From Amycolatopsis tolypomycina (GTDB taxonomy: Bacteria > Actinomycetota > Actinomycetes > Mycobacteriales > Pseudonocardiaceae): a DNA stretch of 64,000 nucleotides. Where the stretch lies: the NCBI RefSeq assembly GCF_900105945.1, contig NZ_FNSO01000003.1, positions 372,001 through 436,000 of the forward strand, read 5' to 3'. The notes under the pieces are model-generated. The model had not been told where the DNA came from. It worked only from the letters and a program-made list of their open reading frames with translations, and made no database searches. Positions 16,490 through 24,134 of the stretch are shown here, piece after piece. Both the position numbers and the translations under genes were made by a program. Position 1 is the first letter of the stretch. The number at the start of each line of letters is the position of its first letter.

Positions 16490-17023
16490 ATGCGACGACT
16501 CGTACTTCTCGCGCCCGCCGTGGCCCTGCTGGCCGGCTGCGGCGCCACCATCGTGACCGGCACCGCGGTGCCCGGCCCGCCGTCGGCGTCCGCGAACTCG
16601 AGCAACGCCGGCGGCCTGCCCCCGGACCCGCAACCGGGGGCGACGGAGGACTGCCCGTACCTCGGCAGCGAGTTCGTGGCCGAGTCGAACGGCCAGCACG
16701 TGTCGAAGGTGCGCGTGTCCGCCGACCAGCCGCACCCGGCGTGCTTCTTCTATCGCCCGGACGGGAAGATCCAGCTCACCGTCCGTGTGTACGTCGGCGA
16801 CGCGCAGACCGCGACGGCGCTGGTCAACAAGGCGGCGCCGCTCGACTCGTCCAACCCGGCGAGCGACCCTTCCGGCTGGAAGGGGGGCTATTTGTCGTCC
16901 GACGACGGCGCTGTCTACGCGGTCGCCAAGGGGGCGACGGCGGTCATCGCGTCCACCAACCAGAAACAGAGCGTCAAGGCACGCACAGTGGTCAAGAAGG
17001 CTATCGCTGCCCTGAAGCTCTAG
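16490..17023 (+). CDS. DUF2020-type lipoprotein
   Basis: A 177-residue lipoprotein with a signal peptide ending in a clear lipobox, LLAGC (Cys17). After a Ser/Pro linker the mature part begins TEDCPYLGSEFVAESNGQHVSKVRVS and includes PHPACFFYRPDG, which match the actinobacterial DUF2020 family. The two Cys in the folded part (CPYL and ACFFY) could form a disulphide. Function unknown; expected on the outer face of the cytoplasmic membrane. It is divergent from the hypothetical/PdxH-like operon across about 80 bp. Confidence 0.85.
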   Translation: MRRLVLLAPAVALLAGCGATIVTGTAVPGPPSASANSSNAGGLPPDPQPGATEDCPYLGSEFVAESNGQHVSKVRVSADQPHPACFFYRPDGKIQLTVRVYVGDAQTATALVNKAAPLDSSNPASDPSGWKGGYLSSDDGAVYAVAKGATAVIASTNQKQSVKARTVVKKAIAALKL

Positions 17024-17169
17024 GTAGTGACCTCCACACGGGTGAGTGATGTTGATCTTGTATTACCCTGTGCGTCACGCGCAGGCTTCGTGGACTCGCG
17101 CACCGCAGCCACCGGGGACCCCCACCCCGGGGCGGGGCACCAACTCTGCAAGGACAAAGGACAAGATTC

Positions 17170-17622
17170 GTGGCTGACACCCTCAAGGAAATCCTGCTCG
17201 ACTCCAGCCGTCGCCCGGCGGTCGTGACCGACTTCGAGACCCTCGTCGACGCCGAGGTCTCGGACAAGGGCGGCGTTTCGGGTGCCGTTGTGAAGACCGG
17301 CTTCGCCGCGGTCAAGAAGATCAAGCCGGGCATCATCCCCTCGGCCGTCGACACGCTGCTGCCGGACTTCGCGTCCGCGCTCGAGCCGTTCTACGGCGAC
17401 TACAAGGCCCAGGGCGGCAACGACTTCGGCGCCTACCTGACCAGCCGCTCGGACGAGGCTTCCGACGCGCTGCTGAGCGTCACCGACTCGCGCGCGGAGA
17501 AGAGCAGCCGCGACAGCATCAAGAAGGTCTACTCGAAGCTGCGCCCGAACGGCAAGAAGAACGTCGAGGAGGCGCTGCCGCGTCTCGGCCAGCTGATCGA
17601 CAAGCACGCCGCGGCCGTCTGA
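17170..17622 (+). CDS. conserved actinobacterial protein (DUF6918-like)
   Basis: A 150-residue mainly helical protein beginning ADTLKEILLDSSRRPAVVTD. Residues 40-75 (SGAVVKTGFAAVKKIKPGIIP) and a C-terminal LRPNGKKNVEEALPRLGQLI recall a small conserved actinobacterial family that I believe is DUF6918; that assignment is from memory. No signal peptide or membrane segment is present. GTG start. It is followed by a perfect terminator, so it is a single-gene unit preceded by about 145 bp of possible promoter. Function unknown. Confidence 0.75.
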   Translation: MADTLKEILLDSSRRPAVVTDFETLVDAEVSDKGGVSGAVVKTGFAAVKKIKPGIIPSAVDTLLPDFASALEPFYGDYKAQGGNDFGAYLTSRSDEASDALLSVTDSRAEKSSRDSIKKVYSKLRPNGKKNVEEALPRLGQLIDKHAAAV

Positions 17623-17641
17623 TCGGTTCCCGAGCAACACT

Positions 17642-17677
17642 GAAGAGGCCCCCGGTTGCACCCCCGGGGGCCTCTTC
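17642..17677. terminator. bidirectional terminator
   Basis: A perfect 14-bp stem GAAGAGGCCCCCGG (17642-17655) with 17664-17677, placed between two convergent genes. Confidence 0.85.
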
Positions 17678-17686
17678 GTGTGCTGT

Positions 17687-18223
17687 TCAGTTCTTCTTTT
17701 CGGCCGGCGCCGCGGAGGGCGCCTTGCCGTTCGCCTGCGGGGCCGGCTTCGCGGCTTCAGGCTTCGGCGGGGCCGGCGGGGTGGCCTTCGGCGGCGCGGG
17801 CGCGACCGGCGGCTCCTGCTTCGAGCGGAGGGCGTAGGCGGCACCAGCGCCGACCACGACCAGGCCCAGCAGCCACGGCCACTTGCGACGGCTGCGCGTG
17901 CCCTTGGCGGCCGACTTGGCCTCGGAGAGCGCGGCGTAGAAGTCCTTCTTCGCCGCCTTGAAGTCCTTCTTGCCGCGGCGCTTCGACTCGCCGGCCGCCT
18001 TCGCGGCCTTGATGGCGGCCTTCTTCGCCTTGCGACCCGGCTTGCGCAGCTCGGACAAGCGCGCGAGCGCCTCCTGGCGAGCGGCCTTCGAGCTCTTCTT
18101 GAGCTCCTTGCGGGTCAGTTCCGTCTTCTTCGCGAGCTTCTTCTGCGCGCGCCGCCCCTGCTTGACACCCTCGGTGACGAGTTTGTCGGCGGTCTCGACG
18201 GCCTGGGCTGTCGCCCGGGACAT
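17687..18223 (-). CDS. Lys/Ala-rich single-pass membrane protein
   Basis: A 178-residue protein. Residues 1-115 are highly basic and helical (KKLAKKTELTRKELKKSSK, AKKAAIKAAKAAG), likely nucleic-acid- or polyphosphate-contacting or a coiled coil. A single membrane span follows (WPWLLGLVVVGAGAAYAL), then a Pro/Ala-rich tail (PPVAPAPPKATPPAPP). ATG 18223 was preferred over GTG 18232 because GAGG lies about 8 nt before 18223. Not recognised at family level. It is divergent from ppiA. Confidence 0.75.
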   Translation of the reverse strand: MSRATAQAVETADKLVTEGVKQGRRAQKKLAKKTELTRKELKKSSKAARQEALARLSELRKPGRKAKKAAIKAAKAAGESKRRGKKDFKAAKKDFYAALSEAKSAAKGTRSRRKWPWLLGLVVVGAGAAYALRSKQEPPVAPAPPKATPPAPPKPEAAKPAPQANGKAPSAAPAEKKN

Positions 18224-18313
18224 GGGCTTCACCTCATCATTCGTTTTGACACTGCTCTGTTACCCGTAACCTATCGTGCCCCTTTTCCGCGCCGCCCGCC
18301 CGCAGATGGCACG

Positions 18314-18832
18314 ATGAGGTCTGTGAAAGCTACGCTGCACACCAATCAGGGTGACATCCACCTCAACCTGTTCCCGGACCACGCGCCGAAGACGGTCGCG
18401 AACTTCGTCGGGCTCGCCGAGGGCACCAAGGAGTACACCCAGCCCAACGCGGCGGGGACGAACTCCGGCCCGTTCTACGACGGGTCGATCTTCCACCGGG
18501 TCATCGACGGTTTCATGCTGCAGGGCGGCGACCCGACCGGCACCGGTCGCGGCGGCCCCGGCTACAAGTTCGGCGACGAGTTCCACCCGGAGCTGCAGTT
18601 CAGCAAGCCGTACCTGCTGGCCATGGCGAACGCCGGGCCGGGCACCAACGGCTCGCAGTTCTTCATCACCGTCGCGCCGACCACCCACCTGAACTTCCGG
18701 CACACGATCTTCGGCGAGGTGGCCGACCAGGAGTCGCGCACCGTCGTCGACGCGATCGCCCGGACGTCGACCGGCCCGGCGGACCGCCCGCTGACCGACA
18801 TCGTCATCGAGAAGGTCAGCGTCGAGCACTGA
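18314..18832 (+). CDS. ppiA: cyclophilin-type peptidyl-prolyl isomerase PpiA
   Basis: A 172-residue cytoplasmic cyclophilin closely resembling mycobacterial PpiA (Rv0009). Landmarks are APKTVANFVGLAEG, the active-site Arg in FHRVIDGFMLQGGDPTGTG, FGDEFHPEL, LLAMANAGPGTNGSQFFIT and LNFRHTIFGEV. It catalyses cis-trans isomerisation of Xaa-Pro bonds. GTG 18323, giving a start nearer KATLHTNQGD, is a reasonable alternative to ATG 18314. Position next to the gyr/tRNA region and crgA is the same as in mycobacteria. Confidence 0.95.
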   Translation: MRSVKATLHTNQGDIHLNLFPDHAPKTVANFVGLAEGTKEYTQPNAAGTNSGPFYDGSIFHRVIDGFMLQGGDPTGTGRGGPGYKFGDEFHPELQFSKPYLLAMANAGPGTNGSQFFITVAPTTHLNFRHTIFGEVADQESRTVVDAIARTSTGPADRPLTDIVIEKVSVEH

Positions 18833-18870
18833 CGGCCTCTTCAGGTGGGTTTCGGTAGGTTGGTGCCATC

Positions 18871-19830
18871 GTGAACCAACCGCCGAACCCCGCCGCCGAA
18901 CAAGCCGCGCTGCCCGGGTGCTGGTGGCACCCCAACCGCCCGACCGGACTGAGCTGTTCCCGGTGCGGGCGTCCGGCGTGCCCGGACTGCCTCCGCGAAG
19001 CCCCGGTCGGCTTCCACTGCACCGACTGCGTCCACTCCGGTGGCCAGGAGCAGCGCCGGCAGCACCGCGGGTACCAGGACGCCGGCTTCGGCCAGCGCAC
19101 CGTCTTCGGCGCGCGGCTCTCGCAGTCCGTGCTCGTCACCCAGGTCATCCTCGCGGTGAACGTCCTGGTCTTCCTGGCCACGGTGCTCCAAGCGCAGAGC
19201 CTCAACGACAACGACCTGTCGTCGCTCTTCCAGTACGGCGCCCTCTACGGCGACGCGACCATGGGCCACGGCGAGTGGTGGCGGGTCCTGACCAACGGCT
19301 TCCTGCACTACGGGCCGATCCACATCGCGGTCAACATGTTCTCGCTGTGGATGATGGGCCGGTCGCTCGAGCAGGTGACCGGCCGCGGCCGCTACCTCGC
19401 GCTCTACTTCGTCTCCATGCTCGGCGCGTCCACCGCCGTGCTGCTGTTCGGCAACCCGGCAGGCTTCCCGGGCACGGCGGGCGCGTCCGGGGCGCTGTTC
19501 GGCCTGATGGGCGCGTACGGCGTCACGGTGCTGAAGCTGCGCCTGAACCCCACCGGCCTGATCATCACGCTCGCGCTGAACGCGTTCATCACCTTCGGCA
19601 TCCCGGGCATCTCGATCTTCGGGCACCTCGGCGGGCTGGTGACCGGCGCGCTGGTGACCATCGCGCTGCTCTACGCCCCGCAGGTCAAGCAGGCGCGGTG
19701 GCAGGCGATCGGCATCGGGATCATCGTCGTCGCGCTGCTCGGCCTGCTGGTCTACCGCGGTGCGCAGGCCTCGCCGACGACCTGCGACTTCGTCCAGTAC
19801 CGCGAGGGCCTGTACTACACCTGTCGCTAG
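18871..19830 (+). CDS. rhomboid-family intramembrane serine protease with N-terminal zinc-finger motif
   Basis: A 319-residue membrane protease. Residues 29-53 carry a B-box-like Cys cluster (CSRCGRPACPDC and FHCTDC) likely binding zinc. About six to seven membrane helices follow. The catalytic dyad is visible: Ser206 in GTAGASGALFGL and His252 in FGHLGGLVTG, with the loop helix HIAVNMFSLW. Rhomboids cleave membrane-anchored substrates within the bilayer. Starts at GTG 38 bp after ppiA, so co-transcription is likely. It ends with a 4-bp overlap with the convergent PH-domain gene. Confidence 0.93.
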   Translation: MNQPPNPAAEQAALPGCWWHPNRPTGLSCSRCGRPACPDCLREAPVGFHCTDCVHSGGQEQRRQHRGYQDAGFGQRTVFGARLSQSVLVTQVILAVNVLVFLATVLQAQSLNDNDLSSLFQYGALYGDATMGHGEWWRVLTNGFLHYGPIHIAVNMFSLWMMGRSLEQVTGRGRYLALYFVSMLGASTAVLLFGNPAGFPGTAGASGALFGLMGAYGVTVLKLRLNPTGLIITLALNAFITFGIPGISIFGHLGGLVTGALVTIALLYAPQVKQARWQAIGIGIIVVALLGLLVYRGAQASPTTCDFVQYREGLYYTCR

Positions 19831-20240
19831 CCGCGCAGCGTGCTGAGGACGTCCAGGACGTCCCGCGGGTCCTCGCCGAGGTCGAGCCACCCGAAGACGT
19901 ACAGCTGCTCGTCGTGCTCGATCTCCAGCGTGACGCCGTCGCGGCCCATCCGCCGGGTGGTGCGCAGCCGGGTGCGCGTCTGCGCCCACGGCAGCCGGTG
20001 CGTGCCGCCGAGCGTCCGGGCCACCAGGCCTTCGGCGTCGGCGGCCAGCCGCGGCCGGACGACGGTGGCGTGGCCGGCGAACGCGCCGACGGCGACGGCC
20101 GCCAGTGCGAACAGCACCAGCCCGCCGCGGTCGCCGGTCAGCGCGTCGACGACGACACCGACCAGCAGCAGCGCGGTGACCGCCCACGCCGATACCACAA
20201 CGGCCGGGCGGGGCGCCCAGGAGGTGGGGTAGTTATCCAC
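19827..20240 (-). CDS. PH-domain membrane protein (CFP-6/Rv0010c-like)
   Basis: About 137 residues. Two hydrophobic helices near the N terminus (VVVSAWAVTALLLVGVVVDAL and LVLFALAAVAVGAFAGHA) are followed by a small PH-like domain (ARTLGGTHRLPWAQTRTRL, TLEIEHDEQLYVFGWLDLGEDP). This matches the mycobacterial low-molecular-weight antigen 6 family by order and context beside crgA. The N terminus is uncertain: GTG 20240 (giving DNYPTSWAPRP) fits homologues, GTG 20255 is also open, and neither has a clear ribosome site. Function unknown. Confidence 0.8.
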   Translation of the reverse strand: MDNYPTSWAPRPAVVVSAWAVTALLLVGVVVDALTGDRGGLVLFALAAVAVGAFAGHATVVRPRLAADAEGLVARTLGGTHRLPWAQTRTRLRTTRRMGRDGVTLEIEHDEQLYVFGWLDLGEDPRDVLDVLSTLRG

Positions 20241-20254
20241 AGGGGTTATCCACA
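20233..20254 (-). promoter_or_regulatory. pair of consensus DnaA boxes
   Basis: TTATCCACA occurs twice in direct orientation at 20233-20241 and 20246-20254, 13 bp apart, overlapping the start region of the PH-domain gene. This is the high-affinity DnaA box sequence of E. coli. The oriC of actinobacteria normally lies between dnaA and dnaN, outside this window. Confidence 0.55.
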
Positions 20255-20310
20255 CTGGGGATGAGTCACACCGCTGTAATTCGACGTCAAGCCGCCATTT
20301 GGAGTAATAA

Positions 20311-20577
20311 TCAGCGCCAGCGCATGGTCATGAGCAGACCCGCGATCATCAGCGCGAACCCACCGGCGAAGTTCCAGTTGCCCAGGTCGGCCATCCAGGA
20401 GATCTTGTCCCCGGCGATGTAGTTGACCAGCAGCCAGATCAGGCCGAGGATCATCAGCCCGAACATCGGGATCTTCCAGGCGAGGCCCGTCGGGCCTGCG
20501 GCCCGCACCTTCACCGGCGTGCGCCGGTCGGCGGGCGGGGTGTACGCGGTCTTCTTGCGGACCTTGGACTTGGGCAT
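20311..20577 (-). CDS. crgA: cell division protein CrgA
   Basis: An 88-residue protein starting [15 protein letters not shown], the family hallmark, with two membrane helices ([20 protein letters not shown] and [18 protein letters not shown]). CrgA is a divisome membrane protein that interacts with FtsZ, FtsQ, FtsI and wall synthesis proteins and influences septation timing in actinobacteria. AGGAA lies before the ATG. The frame extends upstream but the MPKSK start matches homologues. Its neighbours (PH-domain protein, class E sortase) match the conserved near-origin block. Confidence 0.95.
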   Translation of the reverse strand: MPKSKVRKKTAYTPPADRRTPVKVRAAGPTGLAWKIPMFGLMILGLIWLLVNYIAGDKISWMADLGNWNFAGGFALMIAGLLMTMRWR

Positions 20578-20854
20578 CGTGTGTTCCTCGCGGTGCTCTT
20601 CGGGCTCGTCTGGTGGCGATGTCCCGCTGAGGGTGCGCAACCGGCGCCACGTGCACACGTTAACGTAAACGACCGCAGGAAAGCAGCGGCCAGGAGTGGT
20701 CGGATTTCCCGGACCGTGACAACGGGGTCACCCAGGTGAACCTTATTCAGCCGTCGGCCGGCGCGAGGGTCACCACAGGTGGCAACGTGCGGTCCGCGGC
20801 GCCGTCCTAACCAGAATAAGGTTCAGGGTTCGACGCGGCTTGAGAGGAGCTTGC
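20578..20854. promoter_or_regulatory. crgA/srtE divergent promoter region with 12-bp inverted repeat
   Basis: This 277-bp gene-free stretch holds a perfect 12-bp inverted repeat, TGAACCTTATTC (20737-20748) and GAATAAGGTTCA (20814-20825), 65 bp apart, plus a 10-bp palindrome ACGTTAACGT at 20657-20666 nearer crgA. The spacing suits a regulator binding at two sites or a loop. Nothing else was identified in it. Confidence 0.5.
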
Positions 20855-21967
20855 GTGGCTACGCGCGAAGGACCGGACGACGACCGGCGCAGATACCCCG
20901 GTCAGCCGCCGATTCCCCCACGTCGTCCCGCCACGCCCCCACGCGGCCAGGTGCCGCCCCAGCAGCCCCACCCGCAGCCCCGGCAGCCTCAGCGCGGCCC
21001 ACAGGGCGGCCCCCAGGGCCAGCCGCCGCGGCGCCCGCAAGGCCCGCCGCCCCGCCGCTACACCAGCCCGCCCCCGCCGCCCGGCTCGAGCGAGGAGACC
21101 GTCGTCTTCGCGCCGGTCGGGAAGGGTGGCGCGGCGACCAAGGAGAAGCCCGCCCCGGCACCGCTCGGCAAGGGCGGCGTCGCGATCCGGACCGCCGGCG
21201 AAGTCCTCATCACGCTGGGCCTGGTCGTGCTGCTGTTCATGGTCTACGAGCTCTACGTGACCGACCTGTTCTCGGCGGGCAAGCAGTCGGAGGCGAGCGA
21301 CCAGCTCGACGGCGAGTGGGCGCACGACCGCACGTTGCACCCCGAGCTGATCGACGGCAAGGCGTTCGCCCGCATCCACATCCCCAGCTTCGGCGTCGAC
21401 TACAACTTCACCATCCAGGAGGGCACCGACGACGCCGCCCTCGAAGTCGGCCCCGGCCACTACAAGGGCACGGCGCTGCCCGGCGAGCCCGGCAACTTCG
21501 CCGTCGCAGGCCACCGCGTCGGCAAGGGTGCCCCGTTCAACGACCTGGACAACCTCTCCTCCTGTGACCAGATCGTGATCGAGACCTCGACGGACTTCTA
21601 CATCTACAAGGTCCTGCCCTACGACGACGAGATGAAGGACTGGGCGGCGGGCAAGGGCGCCGACCCGAAGTGCAAGGGCGTCTCGACCCTGCGCGACGGC
21701 GGTGCCGAGGACGGCGGCGCCTACAGCGAGACCTTCGGCCGCAAGGTCGTGCTGCCCAGCCAGGGCACCGCGGTGAACCCGGTCCCGTACAAGGACGCCG
21801 ACGTGCTGCCGAAGGCCCAGCAGGCCGCGCTGCTCACGCTCACCACCTGCCACCCCCAGTTCTCCGCCCGCGAGCGGCTCATCATCACCTCGGTGCTGAC
21901 CCAGCAGGTGCCGAAGAACCAGGTCAAGGACTACGGCGACCTGCTGCAGAAGATCGGGGAGGCCTGA
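20855..21967 (+). CDS. class E sortase
   Basis: A 370-residue sortase. Residues 1-108 are a Pro/Gln/Arg-rich cytoplasmic region and 113-133 one membrane helix. The catalytic domain has His220 in FAVAGHRVGKG, Cys332 in LTLTTCHPQFS and the Arg in ARERLI (Arg341). The internal Cys237 and Cys273 are unusual extras. Class E sortases of high-GC actinobacteria attach LAXTG-type proteins to peptidoglycan and serve housekeeping roles such as hypha-surface protein display. GTG 20855 with GAGGAG 5 nt before was chosen. Its stop overlaps the next gene. Confidence 0.93.
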   Translation: MATREGPDDDRRRYPGQPPIPPRRPATPPRGQVPPQQPHPQPRQPQRGPQGGPQGQPPRRPQGPPPRRYTSPPPPPGSSEETVVFAPVGKGGAATKEKPAPAPLGKGGVAIRTAGEVLITLGLVVLLFMVYELYVTDLFSAGKQSEASDQLDGEWAHDRTLHPELIDGKAFARIHIPSFGVDYNFTIQEGTDDAALEVGPGHYKGTALPGEPGNFAVAGHRVGKGAPFNDLDNLSSCDQIVIETSTDFYIYKVLPYDDEMKDWAAGKGADPKCKGVSTLRDGGAEDGGAYSETFGRKVVLPSQGTAVNPVPYKDADVLPKAQQAALLTLTTCHPQFSARERLIITSVLTQQVPKNQVKDYGDLLQKIGEA

Positions 21968-22122
21968 TGTACGCCTGGCTCTGGCGGAAGTTCCCCGGCC
22001 CGTTCGCGGTGAAGCTGACGATCGCGGTCGTCCTGGTGCTCGGCGTGATCGCGCTGCTGATGTTCGTGGTGTTCCCGTGGCTGGAGCCGCGGCTGTGGTT
22101 CAACGAGGTCGCGGTCAACTGA
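21967..22122 (+). CDS. small single-pass membrane protein
   Basis: A 51-residue protein with a central hydrophobic stretch (VKLTIAVVLVLGVIALLMFVVF) flanked by aromatic and charged residues (WLWRKFPGPF before, PRLWFNEV after). The ATG overlaps the sortase stop (TGATG), so its translation is coupled to the sortase. Similar short membrane proteins follow class E sortases in related genomes as I recall, but no function is known. A role as a sortase partner is an inference from the overlap. Confidence 0.75.
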   Translation: MYAWLWRKFPGPFAVKLTIAVVLVLGVIALLMFVVFPWLEPRLWFNEVAVN

Positions 22123-22175
22123 GCCGGAACCCGCCGGGCGTGCGAACCGTTGCCCCTCTCGGGAGAGGGGTCGCC

Positions 22176-22679
22176 GTGAAGACACGCCAGAAGGATCGGC
22201 ACAACCCGCCGCCGGAAGACCCGTGGAACGAGGTCGGGCCGCGGCTGTGGATGGGCGGGCACATCCGGGTCGGCGCCGACGGCGAGGAGCCGGTCGTCGT
22301 CGGGCGCGAGTTCGACCTCGTGCTGAGCCTGTACCAGCGCGAGGGCCACGGGCCGGCGCCCGGCGTCGAGCACCACTTCGCCGAGATGCCCGACGGGCCG
22401 CTGACCGAAGCGCAGCTCGCCGACGTCGAACGCTTCGTAGGGCTCGCGGTCGCGGCGGTCCGCGCGGGCCGGACCACCCTCGTCCGCTGCCACGCCGGGC
22501 AGAACCGGTCCGGCCTGGTTGTCGCGCAGGCGCTGGTCGAACTCGGGCTCGGCGTGCCCGCCGCGATCGAGCGGGTCCGGCAGCGCCGCTCGCCGGGCGC
22601 CCTGAGCAACCAGCTCTTCGTGCAGTACCTCGAGAGCGGCCTGCCGACGGCCCGGCTGCTGGCGGGGCTCGGTTCGTGA
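22176..22679 (+). CDS. dual-specificity/tyrosine phosphatase-like protein (CX5R)
   Basis: A 167-residue protein. The signature loop VRCHAGQNRSG (Cys105, Arg111) fits the CX5R(S/T) active site of cysteine-dependent phosphatases. Upstream, PRLWMGGHI and FDLVLSLYQ resemble the early strands of the dual-specificity fold. A general-acid Asp might be in AEMPDGPLTEAQ. It would hydrolyse phosphotyrosine, phospho-Ser/Thr or a phosphoinositide; actual substrates are unknown. GTG 22176 has a GGAGAGGGG site. The stop overlaps the LLM gene start (GTGA). Confidence 0.82.
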   Translation: MKTRQKDRHNPPPEDPWNEVGPRLWMGGHIRVGADGEEPVVVGREFDLVLSLYQREGHGPAPGVEHHFAEMPDGPLTEAQLADVERFVGLAVAAVRAGRTTLVRCHAGQNRSGLVVAQALVELGLGVPAAIERVRQRRSPGALSNQLFVQYLESGLPTARLLAGLGS

Positions 22680-23665
22680 GGTTCGGCGTCTTCCTGGTCA
22701 GCGGCCGCTTCCCCGGCCAGTCGGACGGCGACGTGCTGCGCCGCTCCGTCCGCGCCGCGGAGCTGGCCGAAGAAGCCGGCTTCGACGACGTCTGGTTCGC
22801 CGAACACCACTTCATGCCCTACGGCGTCTGCCCGTCCGCCATCACCCTCGCCGCGCACGTGCTCGGGCGGACGTCGCGGATCGGGGTCGGGACCGCCGTC
22901 AGCGTCCTGTCGACCACGCACCCCGTCGCGCTCGCGGAACAGTGGGCGATGCTGGACGCCGTCTCCGGGGGACGGCTGCGGCTCGGGGTCGGCCGGGGCG
23001 GGCCGTGGCAGGACCTCGAGGTCTTCGGGACCGGGCTGGACCGGTTCGAGACCGGCTTCGAAGAGACCCTCGACGTCTTCCTGCGCGCCACCGCCGGCCG
23101 CGTCGAAGCGCACGGGCGGCACTTCGCCTTCCGCGAGGTGCCCGTGGTGCCCGCGCCGGAACGGCGGCCGGACGTCGTCGTGGCGTGCGGGGGACCGCGG
23201 TCGGCCGCCGTCCGGCAGGCCGCCGACCGGGACTTGCCGTTGCTGCTCGGCCTGCACGCCGATGACGAAGAGAAGGCGAACACGGTCGCCGCCTACGGGA
23301 AACCCGCGAACCACGTCTCGACCGTGCTCTGCCAAGTGGGTGACGCCGATGTGGTGCGGAAGGCCCTGCCGGGCTGGCTGAAGGACGGGCTCGGCGCCCA
23401 CATCACGGTCGACGGACGGCCTGGACCGCAAAAGGACCCTGGCGAGTACACCGAACGGCTGTGCGCCATCCACCCGGTCGGCGACGCGGCCCACTGCGTC
23501 CGGACGCTGGAAACGAGCCTCCGGCGCACCGGCGTCTCCCACGTGCTGATGCTCGTGGAGGCGTCGGGTACGCCGGAGGGCACGTTCGAGAACATCGCGC
23601 GGATCGGCACCGAGGTGCTGCCGGCGCTGCGGGCTAGCAGTCCCGCAGTTCCGGGCTCTGGTTGA
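22676..23665 (+). CDS. LLM-class flavin-dependent oxidoreductase
   Basis: A 329-residue luciferase-like TIM-barrel monooxygenase or F420 enzyme. Typical landmarks are RFGVFLVSGRFPG, GFDDVWFAEHHFMPYG, the stretch IGVGTAVSVLSTTHPVALAEQ and GRLRLGVGRGGP. These enzymes use FMNH2 or F420 with O2 or other acceptors. The cofactor cannot be decided from sequence alone. It is translated from a GTG overlapping the phosphatase stop, so both are coupled. The 3' end overlaps a convergent gene by 32 bp. Confidence 0.9.
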   Translation: MRFGVFLVSGRFPGQSDGDVLRRSVRAAELAEEAGFDDVWFAEHHFMPYGVCPSAITLAAHVLGRTSRIGVGTAVSVLSTTHPVALAEQWAMLDAVSGGRLRLGVGRGGPWQDLEVFGTGLDRFETGFEETLDVFLRATAGRVEAHGRHFAFREVPVVPAPERRPDVVVACGGPRSAAVRQAADRDLPLLLGLHADDEEKANTVAAYGKPANHVSTVLCQVGDADVVRKALPGWLKDGLGAHITVDGRPGPQKDPGEYTERLCAIHPVGDAAHCVRTLETSLRRTGVSHVLMLVEASGTPEGTFENIARIGTEVLPALRASSPAVPGSG

Positions 23666-24035
23666 GCAGCTGGCCGCGCGGCGAGACGAACGCGCGGTAG
23701 CGGTCACCGTCCACTGTGCCGTCTTCGGACTGCTTGAACACGGCGACCCGGTGGCAGTTCTGGAACGCCAGCTTGACGCCGAAGTGGCGCTCGAGGCCGC
23801 CGCGGATCGCGTCGGAGGCCAGCGCCCGCAGCAGCTGCCCGCGGGCGGCCTCGCTCGGCGGCGGGGTCTCGTTGTCGGCGAAGCCGTCCGCCGCGCCCTC
23901 GGCGTCGGCGATGACGCCGGTGATGACCTCCCAGGCGTACGGCAGGGATTCCTTGACGCAGGTGACGAACTCGGCGTCGGTGACCTCCCCGCGCTCGGCC
24001 TTCTCCAGCAACGCGGGTGACACGTCCAGGGACAT
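23634..24035 (-). CDS. conserved actinobacterial hypothetical protein
   Basis: A 133-residue soluble protein beginning SLDVSPALLEKAERG with a strong GGAGG ribosome site 4 nt before ATG 24035. The N-terminal half is acidic and helical (EVTDAEFVTCVKESLPYAW), the C-terminal half contains FQNCHRVAVFKQSEDGTVDGDRYRAF. I recognise the pattern as a conserved actinobacterial protein but cannot name a family. No signal peptide or membrane helix is visible. Its stop lies 32 bp inside the convergent oxidoreductase gene. Confidence 0.7.
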   Translation of the reverse strand: MSLDVSPALLEKAERGEVTDAEFVTCVKESLPYAWEVITGVIADAEGAADGFADNETPPPSEAARGQLLRALASDAIRGGLERHFGVKLAFQNCHRVAVFKQSEDGTVDGDRYRAFVSPRGQLLNQSPELRDC

Positions 24036-24134
24036 CGAACCTCCAGTTTGAGCAGGGCCACCTTCTTGGCTACCTGCCGGGTGGCCCCGCCACAAGAGAA
24101 AACGATGATCATCACCACTTTGGCGGAAGGCCCG

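Noticed and set aside
20233..20254. oriC called at the DnaA box pair
   Set aside because: Only two boxes, no AT-rich unwinding region and no dnaA or dnaN adjacent; a regulatory or titration site is more modest and safer.
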